Positions 7,596-16,846 of a DNA stretch of 64,000 nt are shown here, in pieces; positions within the stretch are counted from its first letter, which is position 1; each line of letters starts with the position of its first letter. The notes beneath the pieces are model-generated. The model had not been told where the DNA came from and did not search any database. It saw nothing but the letters and a program-made list of their open reading frames with translations. The translations under genes and the position numbers were made by a program. This stretch comes from CAILZL01 sp963748005. GTDB taxonomy: Bacteria > Pseudomonadota > Gammaproteobacteria > Steroidobacterales > Steroidobacteraceae. The DNA lies in NCBI GenBank assembly GCA_963748005.1, contig CAVVHH010000002.1, positions 1,364,001 to 1,428,000 of the forward strand. The letters run 5' to 3'.

Positions 7596-8555
7596 ATGAT
7601 CTTTGTGAAACCAGTGATGGCAATTCTGCTGATAGCGGCAACCAGCTTGATATTCGGCGATGCAGCCGATGCCGCCACGCCACACCTCACACAGCCACCG
7701 GTGCCCGCCGGCACCGCGCCGCAACCCAGCGCCAGCCAGCCCTATGTATATCGCAAGATCAGCGACCGCCTGTATATCATTGCTGAAATTCACCAGCCCT
7801 TTCCGCGCGACGAGCCAACCAATCCACCACATACGCAGCAGATCGGCCTGATCATTGGCGACAAGCGGGCGGCATTGATCGATACCGGACTGGGCCTGGC
7901 CGACTTGCGCAAGTTTGTCGAGCAGTTCACCGATCTGCCGGTGATCGTGCTGAGCACGCACGGTCATCTCGACCACGTCGGCGCCAATCAGCTGTTCGAC
8001 ATGTCATACATCGGCAAGGAAGATGAAGCGACCATGCTGTCATCAAACCGCGCCGGCCGGCTCAAGGGTTATTCCGAATTCATGGCCGGCAATACGGCGA
8101 TGATCGAGTTCGCCACGAAAAGCATGGTCGACGACAAGCCCTTCAAGTACGGCTTCGTCAAGGATGGCGACAAGATTGATCTGGGTGGTATCGAGGTGGA
8201 AGTCATCGGCTTTCCGGGACACACGCCGGGATCAGTTGCTTACGTCGAGCGTCAGCACAAGGTGGCCTTCACGGGCGACTCCATGCTGTTCCGTGTGCTG
8301 CTGAATGATCGGGCCAAGCTCGCGCAGTGGGCCGATTCGGTACGCAACTTCGCCGCGAAGACAAAGGACATCGACACCATCATCAATGGCCATCAGTGGG
8401 AACCGTTTCATCGCAGTGACATCGATGAAGAACTGGCGCTGGCCAGCGCCATCCAGAACCGCACGATCACCGGCACCCGCAAGTACCTGCTGTTCGCGGA
8501 CCGGACGATCTATACGCTCGGCTCCAAGCGCATCGGCCTGAGCAACGACCAGTAG
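7596..8555 (+). CDS. Secreted metallo-beta-lactamase-fold hydrolase
   Basis: 319 residues with a signal peptide (MIFVKPVMAILLIAATSLIF, cleavage near DAADA). The metal-binding motif STHGHLDHVGANQLF is the H-x-H-x-D-H signature, followed by GFPGHTPGSVAY (third His) and VAFTGDSML (bridging Asp). INGHQWEPF supplies the last His. The AGGAG nine bases before the ATG at 7596 fixes the start. It is the fourth gene of the exported-enzyme run. Family members include lactonases, lactamases and arylsulfatase-like enzymes, so the substrate cannot be read from sequence; a lactonase acting on sugar-acid lactones made by the PQQ enzyme is one possibility. Confidence 0.85.
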   Translation: MIFVKPVMAILLIAATSLIFGDAADAATPHLTQPPVPAGTAPQPSASQPYVYRKISDRLYIIAEIHQPFPRDEPTNPPHTQQIGLIIGDKRAALIDTGLGLADLRKFVEQFTDLPVIVLSTHGHLDHVGANQLFDMSYIGKEDEATMLSSNRAGRLKGYSEFMAGNTAMIEFATKSMVDDKPFKYGFVKDGDKIDLGGIEVEVIGFPGHTPGSVAYVERQHKVAFTGDSMLFRVLLNDRAKLAQWADSVRNFAAKTKDIDTIINGHQWEPFHRSDIDEELALASAIQNRTITGTRKYLLFADRTIYTLGSKRIGLSNDQ

Positions 8556-8742
8556 GTTGCGGCAGCGCCGAAGGTAAATTGCAGCAGGAGAAAACTGGAG
8601 CGGTAGGCCGGCCGGGGAGCATGAAGGGAATCTGCGGGTAGGACCATCCTGACCGTCAATGGCGGAATCTGAGTCTGGATTGGACCATGCCGTGAACACG
8701 GTTCAAAATCCCTGCTGCCCGCTTTGTTGTTGAGACTCTGCC

Positions 8743-10308
8743 ATGAAAACCATCCATGCTTCGCTGTCAGGCTTGGCGCTCTGTCTGTGTTTGACTGCCT
8801 GCGGCACCAACCCTGTTACGGGCAAGCAGGAACTGCAGTTTGTTTCCGAGGCTGCGGAGCTGAAAATCGGTGAGCAGAACTATGCGCCAACCCGTCAGGG
8901 CGAAGGCGGTGATTTCACGCTCGTTCCGGAGCTGACTGCTTACGTGAATGAAGTAGGTCAGAAGCTGGCCGCCGTGTCGGATCGCAAGCTGCCTTACGAA
9001 TTTGTGGTGCTGAACAATTCCGTGCCCAATGCCTGGGCATTGCCGGGCGGCAAGATTGCCTTCAATCGCGGCCTGCTCACCGAGCTGAACAATGAAGCCG
9101 AGCTGGCGGCAGTGCTGGGCCATGAAATCGTGCATGCAGCGGCTCGACACGGCGCCAAGGCGCAGGAACGCGGTACGTTAATGCAGGTGGGCATGGTCGC
9201 CGCTCAGATTGGCCTGGCTACCAGCAACGTCGATGGCAATCTGGCCGGCCTCGCCATCATGGGCGCCGGTGTCGGTGCGCAGCTGGTGCAGACAAAGTAT
9301 GGTCGTGAGCAGGAACTGGAAAGCGATCACTACGGCATGGTGTACATGAAACGCGCCGGCTATGACCTGAGCGGCGCGGTGACCTTGCAACAGACCTTTG
9401 TGCGTCTATCCGAAGGACATAACCAGAGCTGGCTGGAAGGACTGTTTGCCTCGCATCCACCCTCGCCGGAGCGCGTGGCAAAAAATCAGGCGACGCTGGC
9501 CGAACTGGGCGCAGGCGGTGAGCTGGGTGCTGAGCGCTTTGCGGCCAAGACGGCTGAGCTGCGCAAGATGAAACCCGCCTATGACAAGTACGATCAGGCA
9601 ATGGCCGCAGTCAAGAAGAAGGATCTGGCCACGGCGAAAAAGCTCGCGGGTGAAGCCGTGCAGCTGTTGCCGCGCGAGGCGCGTTTCACGCAGTTGCTGG
9701 GCGACATCGCCATGTCGGAAAACCAGCACAAGGAGGCGCTGGCCGCGTATGAAAAATCCATCGCACTGGACGACAATTATTTCGCTTCCTACCTGGGCGG
9801 CGGCATTGCGCAGTTCAAGCTGGGTAACAAGCCCAAGGCCGAAGAATGGTTGAAGAAAAGCGCCAGCCTGCTGCCCACTGCGCCGGCGGCCTACTACCTG
9901 GGCAACATCGCCAAGGAACGTGGCGATCTGCCCGGCGCAATGCGGATGTTCGAGGCTGCGGCGGAATCGCAAAGCGAATATGGTCAGCTGGCGGCTGGCG
10001 AATATCAGCGCATGGATCTGAGCCAGAATCCCAACAACTACATAGCCACTGCCGTGCAGCAGGACAGTGCCGGGTATGTGTATTTTGCCGTGCAGAATCG
10101 CGCCAAGATTGCGGTAACCAATCTGCAAATCACGCCGGTACTGCTCGATGCCTTTGGACGAGTTGTCCAGCAAGGTCAGGCGCGTCCCTTGCGCGTCACG
10201 CTCAAACCGGGCGAGACCACGACGATCGAGTCCGGACTGGGGACCATGAGCCCAGAACAGGCGGCGTTGTTGCGCGTCAGCGTAACGTCCGTGCAGGCTG
10301 CCCAGTAA
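8743..10308 (+). CDS. M48-family metalloprotease lipoprotein with TPR repeats (BepA-like)
   Basis: 521 residues. The lipobox LCLTAC (Cys about 20) makes it a lipoprotein facing the periplasm. The M48 peptidase domain follows (about 35-265): NAWALPGGKIAFNRGLL, then the zinc motif LGHEIVHAAARHG and ELESDHYG with the third ligand. C-terminally there are tetratricopeptide-like repeats (about 280-420: ALAAYEKSIALDDNYFASYL and similar) and a final beta-sandwich segment. Proteases of this type, such as BepA, survey outer-membrane protein assembly and degrade stalled substrates. Monocistronic in appearance, with a 187-nt leader that shows nothing else I could recognise. Family call is confident; the exact orthology to BepA is inference. 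Confidence 0.88.
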   Translation: MKTIHASLSGLALCLCLTACGTNPVTGKQELQFVSEAAELKIGEQNYAPTRQGEGGDFTLVPELTAYVNEVGQKLAAVSDRKLPYEFVVLNNSVPNAWALPGGKIAFNRGLLTELNNEAELAAVLGHEIVHAAARHGAKAQERGTLMQVGMVAAQIGLATSNVDGNLAGLAIMGAGVGAQLVQTKYGREQELESDHYGMVYMKRAGYDLSGAVTLQQTFVRLSEGHNQSWLEGLFASHPPSPERVAKNQATLAELGAGGELGAERFAAKTAELRKMKPAYDKYDQAMAAVKKKDLATAKKLAGEAVQLLPREARFTQLLGDIAMSENQHKEALAAYEKSIALDDNYFASYLGGGIAQFKLGNKPKAEEWLKKSASLLPTAPAAYYLGNIAKERGDLPGAMRMFEAAAESQSEYGQLAAGEYQRMDLSQNPNNYIATAVQQDSAGYVYFAVQNRAKIAVTNLQITPVLLDAFGRVVQQGQARPLRVTLKPGETTTIESGLGTMSPEQAALLRVSVTSVQAAQ

Positions 10309-10407
10309 GCAAGCGCTGGAAGTTTAGCTACTATCGCCCGGTTTCTGCCGCTAAAATGCGCGCCCATTCTTCGAGTACCGGCGACCAATGAGTCGCCCCT
10401 GGAGTGA

Positions 10408-10481
10408 ATGGCGCTTTTTAAGGTAAGACCGTCTCTTGTAGGTCGGGTTTTACCCCGCAATATGGCTCAATTAAGCGCCAT
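10408..10481. repeat. Nested palindrome in the argS leader
   Basis: Outer arms ATGGCGCTT (10408) and AAGCGCCAT (ending 10481) enclose a second pair, GGTAAGACC and GGGTTTTACC. The inner part GTAGGTCGGGTTTTACC resembles the GTAGGTCGG palindromes at 13185 and 36782. It could be a degenerate dispersed repeat or a folded leader of argS. Confidence 0.5.
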
Positions 10482-10510
10482 CCCAAAGTTATTCTCACAG
10501 TTGATCGAAA

Positions 10511-12214
10511 TTGAAACAGCAAATCCAGTCACTGCTTGCCACCGCCTTGCGTAACCTGCCGGACGACACGCTACCGGCAGATCTCGAACTACCTGCGATT
10601 GAACTCGAGCGCACCCGTGACGTGGCGCATGGCGACTTCGCCTGCAACATCGCCATGCGTCTGTCCAAGGCTGCGCGCAGCAATCCGCGTCAGTTGGCAC
10701 AGTTGATCATCAATGCGCTGCCGGCCAGTGCCCTGATTGCGAAAGTGGACATCGCCGGGCCCGGCTTCATGAACTTCCATCTGTCATCCGATGCGTATGC
10801 GCAGGAGATTGGCCAGATTCTGGAGCGTGGCGCGGCTTATGGTTCGCAGCCCACCGGCTCACGCGGCACGGTGTTGCTGGAATTTGTTTCCGCCAATCCC
10901 ACCGGTCCTTTGCATGTCGGTCATGGTCGTCAGGCGGCACTGGGTGATGCGCTGGCAACCCTGATGCAGTCGCAGGGCTACCAGGTCACTCGCGAGTTCT
11001 ACTACAACGATGCCGGTGTGCAGATCCATACCCTCGCAGTGTCGGTGCAGGCACGTCTGCGCGGTCTGAAGCCCGGTGATGTTGGCTGGCCTGAGTCCGC
11101 TTACAACGGCGATTACATCGCCGACATTGCCGCAGACTTCAAGGCACTCAAGACCGTGCGCGCCAAGGATGGCCAGCCGGTCACTGCTACGGGTAATGTC
11201 GAAGACTTCGACAACATCAAGCAGTTTGCCGTGACCTATCTGCGTCATGAACAGGATCTCGACCTGCAAAGCTTCGGCCTGCAGTTCGACATCTATTATC
11301 TGGAGTCGAGCCTCTACACCGACGGCAAGGTTGAAGCGACGGTGCAAGGACTGATCAACAGCGGCAAGGCTTATGAGCAGGAAGGCGCGTTGTGGCTGAA
11401 GACCACCGATTACGGCGATGACAAGGATCGCGTCATGCGCAAGTCGGATGGCAGCTATACCTACTTCGTGCCCGATGTGGCGTACCACATCGCCAAGTGG
11501 CAGCGCGGCTTTCATCGCGCCATCAATATCCAGGGCTCGGATCATCACAGCACCATCACGCGCGTGCGTGCCGGCCTGCAGGCGATGAACATGGGTATTC
11601 CGCAGGGTTATCCCGATTACGTGCTGCACAAGATGGTCAAGGTGATGCGCGGTGGCGAGGAAGTAAAAATCTCCAAGCGCGCTGGTTCATACGTAACCGT
11701 ACGTGATCTCATCGAATGGGTGGGCCGCGATGCCGTGCGGTTCTTCCTGGTGTCACGCCGCGCCGATACCGAGTTTGTGTTCGATGTGGATCTGGCGTTG
11801 TCGCAGAGCGAAGAAAATCCCGTGTACTACGTTCAGTATGCGCATGCGCGCGTGTGCAGTGTGTTCCGTCAGCTGGCAGAGAAGCAGCTCAAGCACGACG
11901 TGGCGCTGGGTGCGGCGAATATGCAGTTGCTGAATACGCCACATGAGCTGTCATTGATTCGCCGCCTGTCAAACTTCCCGGAACTGCTGGACGCCGCCGC
12001 AGAAGCGCTGGAGCCGCATCAGATTGCGCATTATTTGCGCGAGCTGGCCGGCGACTTCCACACCTATTACAACGCACACAAGTTCGTGGTTGAAGATGCG
12101 CCGCTGCGTAATGCACGGTTGAATCTGGTGGCAGCTACTCGCCAGGTCATTGCCAATGGCCTGCAGCTGCTGGGCGTATCTGCACCCACCGCCATGAGCA
12201 AGACCGGCGAGTAA
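10511..12214 (+). CDS. argS: Arginyl-tRNA synthetase
   Basis: 567 residues, the normal length for bacterial ArgRS. It joins arginine to its tRNA in the cytoplasm, and tRNA is needed even for activation. Seen: the N-terminal additional domain (1-110), the HIGH-type motif FVSANPTGPLHVGHGR, the tRNA/amino-acid contact region YYNDAG, NIQGSDHHSTITR, the KMSKS-like loop KISKRAG and the alpha-helical anticodon domain with YYVQYAHARVCSVF. The start is a TTG; the product then begins MKQQIQSLL as family members do, and no in-frame ATG fits. There is no strong ribosome site. It is followed 9 nt later by the SPOR gene, an arrangement common in gammaproteobacteria. Confidence 0.95.
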   Translation: MKQQIQSLLATALRNLPDDTLPADLELPAIELERTRDVAHGDFACNIAMRLSKAARSNPRQLAQLIINALPASALIAKVDIAGPGFMNFHLSSDAYAQEIGQILERGAAYGSQPTGSRGTVLLEFVSANPTGPLHVGHGRQAALGDALATLMQSQGYQVTREFYYNDAGVQIHTLAVSVQARLRGLKPGDVGWPESAYNGDYIADIAADFKALKTVRAKDGQPVTATGNVEDFDNIKQFAVTYLRHEQDLDLQSFGLQFDIYYLESSLYTDGKVEATVQGLINSGKAYEQEGALWLKTTDYGDDKDRVMRKSDGSYTYFVPDVAYHIAKWQRGFHRAINIQGSDHHSTITRVRAGLQAMNMGIPQGYPDYVLHKMVKVMRGGEEVKISKRAGSYVTVRDLIEWVGRDAVRFFLVSRRADTEFVFDVDLALSQSEENPVYYVQYAHARVCSVFRQLAEKQLKHDVALGAANMQLLNTPHELSLIRRLSNFPELLDAAAEALEPHQIAHYLRELAGDFHTYYNAHKFVVEDAPLRNARLNLVAATRQVIANGLQLLGVSAPTAMSKTGE

Positions 12215-12223
12215 GACAAACAC

Positions 12224-12802
12224 ATGGCACGCGATTACAAACATACCCGCACCAACAGCAGCAGTGGCGTGTCCGCGTGGGGCGGTTTCACCATTGGTCT
12301 GTTGATCGGCTTGGTGGTGGCCACAGCGGTATACATCTATGACCGTCGGCCGGGCGCCAACCCCGCTGCCGGTGGTGCGCCGTTGAGCAGCGAAAAGGAA
12401 GGCAGCGCCTCCAGCAAACCCACGCCAGAGTCGGCACAGTCAGGCGATTCCGGCACCGAGTTCGACTTTTATGAAGTGCTGCCCAAGCTCGAAGTAGAGG
12501 TTGGCAAGGACACCGCGAAATCCGATGGCAGTTCATCGGCAGCCGGAGCGATCGATGCGCCGGGCTCCTATATCCTGCAAGTGGGTTCGTATCGTAACTT
12601 CACCGACGCCGACCGGGTGCGCGCCAAGCTGGCCATTCAGGGTATTGAATCCACCATTCAGAAAATCAGCATCGACGGTCCGGAAGATGTCTGGCATCGC
12701 GTGCGCATCGGCCCGATCAATAATCTGAACAAGCTGGAAGATACGCGTCGCAAGTTGCGCGAAGCCCAGATCGACGCGCTGGTCATCAAACAGGGCAAGT
12801 AA
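12224..12802 (+). CDS. SPOR-domain (FtsN-like) cell-division protein
   Basis: 192 residues: a short cytoplasmic basic tail, one membrane helix (FTIGLLIGLVVATAVYIY, about 23-40), a low-complexity periplasmic linker and a C-terminal SPOR domain (about 112-190) with YILQVGSYRNFTDADRVRAK and VWHRVRIGPI. SPOR domains bind denuded peptidoglycan at the septum. The topology matches FtsN, and the argS-ftsN order is frequent in gammaproteobacteria, so an FtsN role is likely. The low similarity expected outside SPOR keeps this as inference. It starts 9 nt after argS. Confidence 0.82.
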   Translation: MARDYKHTRTNSSSGVSAWGGFTIGLLIGLVVATAVYIYDRRPGANPAAGGAPLSSEKEGSASSKPTPESAQSGDSGTEFDFYEVLPKLEVEVGKDTAKSDGSSSAAGAIDAPGSYILQVGSYRNFTDADRVRAKLAIQGIESTIQKISIDGPEDVWHRVRIGPINNLNKLEDTRRKLREAQIDALVIKQGK

Positions 12803-12804
12803 TC

Positions 12805-13176
12805 ATGACGCTGGCATTGTGGTGCATCGTGATCGCAGCCTTGCTGCCCTATATCGCAGCCTATATCGCCAAGGCCGACCGGAGTTTTGACAACGCCGAT
12901 CCACGCGGCTGGCTGGCCAAACGTACCGGCTACCAGCAACGCGCCAATGCCGCGCAGCACAATTCGTTTGAGGCCTTTCCGTTCTTTGCGGTCGGCGTCG
13001 TGATTGCGCAATATCTGCAGGCGCCGCAGGCGCAGATCAACGCACTGGCACTGACTTTCATCGGTGCACGTGTTCTGTACATCATCATGTATGTCGGCAA
13101 TCGCCCGACGCTGCGCAGCTTATGCTGGACGGTTGGGTTCACCAGCGTGATCGGTTTGTTTGTTATTGCCGCTTGA
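12805..13176 (+). CDS. MAPEG-family membrane protein
   Basis: 123 residues with about four membrane helices and the MAPEG pattern: RANAAQHNSFEAFPFFAVGV (the conserved helix-2 region), then a third helix with ARVLYIIMYVGNRPTLRSL. MAPEG proteins are small glutathione-linked or eicosanoid-metabolism-related membrane proteins; bacterial members of this size have no defined substrate. It starts 2 nt after the SPOR gene and is probably translated from the same message. Confidence 0.85.
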   Translation: MTLALWCIVIAALLPYIAAYIAKADRSFDNADPRGWLAKRTGYQQRANAAQHNSFEAFPFFAVGVVIAQYLQAPQAQINALALTFIGARVLYIIMYVGNRPTLRSLCWTVGFTSVIGLFVIAA

Positions 13177-13184
13177 AGAAACGG

Positions 13185-13205
13185 AGTCGGGTTTTAATCC
13201 GACCT
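13185..13205. repeat. REP-like palindrome (GTCGG...CCGAC type)
   Basis: AGTCGGGTTTTAATCCGACCT between the converging MAPEG and diguanylate-cyclase genes. It is the same family as the pair at 36782-36836 and may serve as a bidirectional terminator. Confidence 0.6.
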
Positions 13206-13247
13206 GCAGGGAAGGAGGAAGTGACGCAACAGCGGCATTACCACTGA

Positions 13248-14462
13248 CTACGCACTGATCACTTCGTAGCGATTCTTGCCGGCCGCCTTGGCGCGATACA
13301 TGGCTTCATCGGCGCGACGATACATCACGTCAAACTCGGTAATCGTATTGCTTTCAATGCAGATGCCCACTGACAGGGTGTATGCATAGGGCACGTGCGT
13401 CTGTGCCGCCGCATTCTCAAGCATCCTGGCGACGATCTGGCGCGCGGCGGTCTCATCGCAGGCCGGCGCGAATACCAGGAATTCATCGCCACCCAGTCGT
13501 GCCACTACATCCCGGTCACGCACACTGGCGCGCACTACCTTGGCCACACTGACCAGCACCGCGTCGCCCACTACATGTCCATAGCTGTCGTTGATGTGCT
13601 TGAAGTTGTCGATATCGATCAACAGCACCGCAAAACTGGCGCTACGCATCGAGCGCAGTACGCCAACCGCTTCATATGCGCCGCGACGGTTCAGCAATTG
13701 CGTCAGCTCATCGCGCATTGATGAGTGATAGTGCCGGGCGAGGCGGTGCTGCCATTGATAGTGATAACGCGCCGCGAGATAGGCGAGCAACACGCTGATC
13801 AGCAGCGCCGCCAGTACCGACCCCAGCCCGATCCATTTGAAACGCTGTTCCTGGGCTTGATAGTAGTCGGTGTCAAAATCAACACCAACGAAACCGCTGT
13901 AACGACCCTGGCTGTCGTAGATGGGCGCATGGCCCGAGAGGAAGTAGCCATAGTCGTCTTGCTGGAATCCCGGCGTCACCCAGGTCTTGCCAGCCGCAAT
14001 TTGTTCGAGCCAGTCGCTGGCGTACTCAGGTCTGAGAACAAAATGCTCCATATACGCAGAAGCCTGCAACTTGCGGCTGGTTTTCAGCTGCGGAGATTGC
14101 GCAGTATCCAGCACAAAGTAGGCTTCGCCATCATGCGCCACCATGGTGTACACGTAGTAGAGGCCGGAAGTGGCGGAGTGGAAACGCACCAGAGGCGCCA
14201 GAGCCCGCTGATACAGCGCATCGGAATAATTGGCCTTGTCCAGCAATTGCCGATGCAGATCGCCATCAACGGTGCTGGCCGCCAGACGCGCCACCTGTCC
14301 GACGTGCGAGCGCACCACTTCCAGCCGCGCCTGACGCGACAACCACTGCGGAATAACCACAATGCTCAGCAATACACCGGCTGCCAGTAACGCCGCCAAA
14401 CCGAATATGCGCCATTCGAACTCACGCCAGCGCATGCCGGGCATCGCGACACTCTGTGTCAT
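13248..14462 (-). CDS. Membrane diguanylate cyclase with periplasmic sensor
   Basis: 404 residues from the ATG at 14462, which overlaps the stop of the esterase gene (ATGA) and so is preferred over an ATG 21 nt upstream. There is an N-terminal helix (about 15-38), a periplasmic Cache-like sensor (about 40-195, with GLYYVYTMVAHDGEAYFVLD and GYFLSGHAPIYDSQGRYSG), a second helix (about 205-230) and a GGDEF domain. The active site LGGDEF is intact, and RDRD five residues upstream is the R-x-x-D product-inhibition site. It should make cyclic di-GMP in response to an external small molecule. The ligand is unknown. The genetic coupling to a carboxylesterase is unusual but may be incidental. Confidence 0.9.
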   Translation of the reverse strand: MTQSVAMPGMRWREFEWRIFGLAALLAAGVLLSIVVIPQWLSRQARLEVVRSHVGQVARLAASTVDGDLHRQLLDKANYSDALYQRALAPLVRFHSATSGLYYVYTMVAHDGEAYFVLDTAQSPQLKTSRKLQASAYMEHFVLRPEYASDWLEQIAAGKTWVTPGFQQDDYGYFLSGHAPIYDSQGRYSGFVGVDFDTDYYQAQEQRFKWIGLGSVLAALLISVLLAYLAARYHYQWQHRLARHYHSSMRDELTQLLNRRGAYEAVGVLRSMRSASFAVLLIDIDNFKHINDSYGHVVGDAVLVSVAKVVRASVRDRDVVARLGGDEFLVFAPACDETAARQIVARMLENAAAQTHVPYAYTLSVGICIESNTITEFDVMYRRADEAMYRAKAAGKNRYEVISA

Positions 14463-15139
14463 TGCAGGACGTGCGCCAGCCACGCAGAGATGTCATTGAT
14501 TTCAGGTCCACACACCGAATGCGGCATGTCGTAGAGCCGGAAATCCACCGCATAGCCCAGTGCGAGCAACAGGTCACGCGATCGTTCGCCCAGCTGCAGC
14601 GGCACCACCGGATCCTGTCGCCCATGGCACATCAGAATCGGCAGGGCGCGATTGGCGGCGCTGGCCTCATTCGCCAGCGTGTCGCGCAACGGCAGGTAGG
14701 TGGACAGCGGCATGACGCCGGCCAGTCGCTGCGGATAACGCAGTGCGGTTTGCAGGGCAATTGCACCACCCTGCGAAAAACCGGCAATCACGATGCGTTG
14801 CGCGGGAATACCCGCGTCGAGTTCGGCCTGAATCAACTGTCGCACCAGTTGTTCTGAAGCATGCACGCCAGCTGCATCTTCCTGCGCCTGCAAGGCCAGC
14901 GCCTTGATGTCGTACCAGGCGCGCATCACGTAACCATTGTTCAATGTCACGGGCCGGTGCGGCGCATGCGGAAATACAAAGCGAACCGCCAGCGTGGACG
15001 GTAGCTGCAACTCGGGAACGATGGGCACAAAATCATGGCCGTCGGCGCCCAGTCCATGCAGCCAGATGACGGTCGCCGTGGGCGCAGCGGTTGGCGTCAG
15101 GATCACCGCCGTGCCCGTTTCCTGTCGGGTGTAATTCAT
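14459..15139 (-). CDS. Carboxylesterase/phospholipase (alpha/beta hydrolase)
   Basis: 226 residues of the cytoplasmic carboxylesterase II / phospholipase family. Seen: TVIWLHGLGADGHDF (oxyanion loop), VIAGFSQGGAIALQTALRY (G-F-S-Q-G nucleophile), PILMCHGRQDPVVPL (acid) and MPHSVCGPEI (catalytic His). Length is typical. It hydrolyses short-chain esters; the physiological substrate is not known. Its stop overlaps the diguanylate cyclase start, so the two are probably in one message. ATG start at 15139. Confidence 0.88.
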   Translation of the reverse strand: MNYTRQETGTAVILTPTAAPTATVIWLHGLGADGHDFVPIVPELQLPSTLAVRFVFPHAPHRPVTLNNGYVMRAWYDIKALALQAQEDAAGVHASEQLVRQLIQAELDAGIPAQRIVIAGFSQGGAIALQTALRYPQRLAGVMPLSTYLPLRDTLANEASAANRALPILMCHGRQDPVVPLQLGERSRDLLLALGYAVDFRLYDMPHSVCGPEINDISAWLAHVLQ

Positions 15140-15231
15140 GGAGTCCAGAAAGAATTGAGGGTAGAAAGCTGTTGCATTCTACCCTCAGCCACCTGCCCTC
15201 GCCCGGGCGGATACGTTACTGGTCACACGCC

Positions 15232-16578
15232 CTAAAAACTGACAGTGGCCTGCACACCCAAAACGTTGATAGTGGTCTTGTGCTCACCGTTGATCAGGCC
15301 ATAAGCAGCGGTGTTACCGGCATTCTGGTTGAGGGGCGCACCCTTGGCCTCTATGTAGCTGTAGCCCAGATCCATATCCACGGTCTTGCTGAGATTGAAC
15401 TTGGCGCCAGCCGACAACCAGGTGCGATCCGCATCCGGTAGACGCGGTGTGCGAGTGGAGTCCGGTACCGGTGCTTCGTCAATGGCGGCACCGAAGCGCA
15501 GCTTGATTGCGTTGCTCAGCTGGAAGTTTGCACCCACGGCATAACGCATGGTGTCATCCCAATTCTCAGTTGTGCTGCTTAGCGTCACGCCACTGCTGCG
15601 TTTGATCCGGAGTTCGGGGATGCTGCTCCATTGGGTCCAGGAGACCTCGCCAAGCAACTCAACAGCATCACCAAGCCTGTGCGTCATTGCCAGACGAGCT
15701 GTCGCCGGAAGTTTAATATCCAGCGTGACCGGACCATTGGCCAAGGTGCCGGCGCTGGCCGCGTTGATAATGGCCTGTCCGTTGGCATTACTCGTGGTAG
15801 GCGGCGCAAAATTGACATCGCCATTGACGTTGTAAGAAAGCGCCGAACGGTATGACAATCCGAGTCGAGTACGATCATTGAAGTTGAACAACACTCCGAT
15901 GTCATAGCCCCAGGCCGAGTCATCGCCTTTAACTTCCGAACGTCCCTGCAATCCCAGGTTGGCAGAAGCAGCCAGTAGCGCCGGATTGACCTGGGCAATG
16001 ACGGCGGTGTAATTGACGTTGTTCGTCAGTGTGGCATCAAGAGTCTGGTAGTCTGCGCCTATGCCTAAGGACACAACGTCATTGACCTTGAATGCCAGCG
16101 CAGGATTGATATTGAGGGTTTTCACATCGGACTTGATGGCCTGAAACCGGCCCAGCCAGTCATCGCTGTATTCGGTCTTCAACCCGAAGGGTGCATTGAT
16201 GCCGATACCCCCAGTGATGCGCTCATTCAATGGCATTGCGAAGTACACCGCCGGAACCAGCGTAGTACCACCAGCATTGCCACCGTCACCGCCCAATGAA
16301 TGCCCCAGAGCAGGCTGCGAATTGGCATTCTTGAGCTTGGAATCGACCATGACGGCAGCGGCATTCATCACCAGCGACGAACGTTTGAGCTGGGTCAACC
16401 CTGCCGAGTTGAAAAAAATGGTGCTGGCATCTTCGGCCGCCGCCGCAGCTCCAGCATAGGCATTACCAAGGCCGGAAGTGTTTTGTTCCAGCAGCGCAAA
16501 ACCGGCGGCCATCAACTGGTTCGTCGCCAACAATCCGGCAGCGGCAGCCACCGTTAGCAGCGTCTTGCTTGAGTGCAT
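15232..16578 (-). CDS. OmpP1/FadL-family outer-membrane transporter
   Basis: 448 residues with a signal peptide (about 1-24, ending MAA). The family N-terminus is GFALLEQNTSGLGNAYAG, then AAAAEDASTIFFNSAGLTQL, which is the FadL hatch domain with its N-P-A-like turn here N-S-A. The rest is a 14-strand barrel ending with an aromatic residue (GVQATVSF). FadL proteins bring long-chain fatty acids or other hydrophobic molecules across the outer membrane by lateral diffusion. Stands alone on the minus strand; the 268 nt upstream lead to the 291-bp repeat and hold nothing else I recognise. Confidence 0.92.
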   Translation of the reverse strand: MHSSKTLLTVAAAAGLLATNQLMAAGFALLEQNTSGLGNAYAGAAAAAEDASTIFFNSAGLTQLKRSSLVMNAAAVMVDSKLKNANSQPALGHSLGGDGGNAGGTTLVPAVYFAMPLNERITGGIGINAPFGLKTEYSDDWLGRFQAIKSDVKTLNINPALAFKVNDVVSLGIGADYQTLDATLTNNVNYTAVIAQVNPALLAASANLGLQGRSEVKGDDSAWGYDIGVLFNFNDRTRLGLSYRSALSYNVNGDVNFAPPTTSNANGQAIINAASAGTLANGPVTLDIKLPATARLAMTHRLGDAVELLGEVSWTQWSSIPELRIKRSSGVTLSSTTENWDDTMRYAVGANFQLSNAIKLRFGAAIDEAPVPDSTRTPRLPDADRTWLSAGAKFNLSKTVDMDLGYSYIEAKGAPLNQNAGNTAAYGLINGEHKTTINVLGVQATVSF

Positions 16579-16846
16579 AACTCCCCCGCACTGTTTCCGA
16601 GATGTTTACGGCCCCACATATACGTTGCCCGGCGATGAAAAACCATGCGGAGAAACCGCTTGTAGCCAAATACCTACATGAGGGATTCTGCAGGTCGCGG
16701 CTTCGGGTTGGCGCTACAGCCCGCCCGGACTTGCCTGGTACCGACATCCGGCACCGGCCCCGCACCGGTGCAACCCACCTCCGGTGCCGATGTGACCAAC
16801 AATTCTTTTCAGTTACAGCGGTCGTATTCTGTGTGGACCCGTCGCT

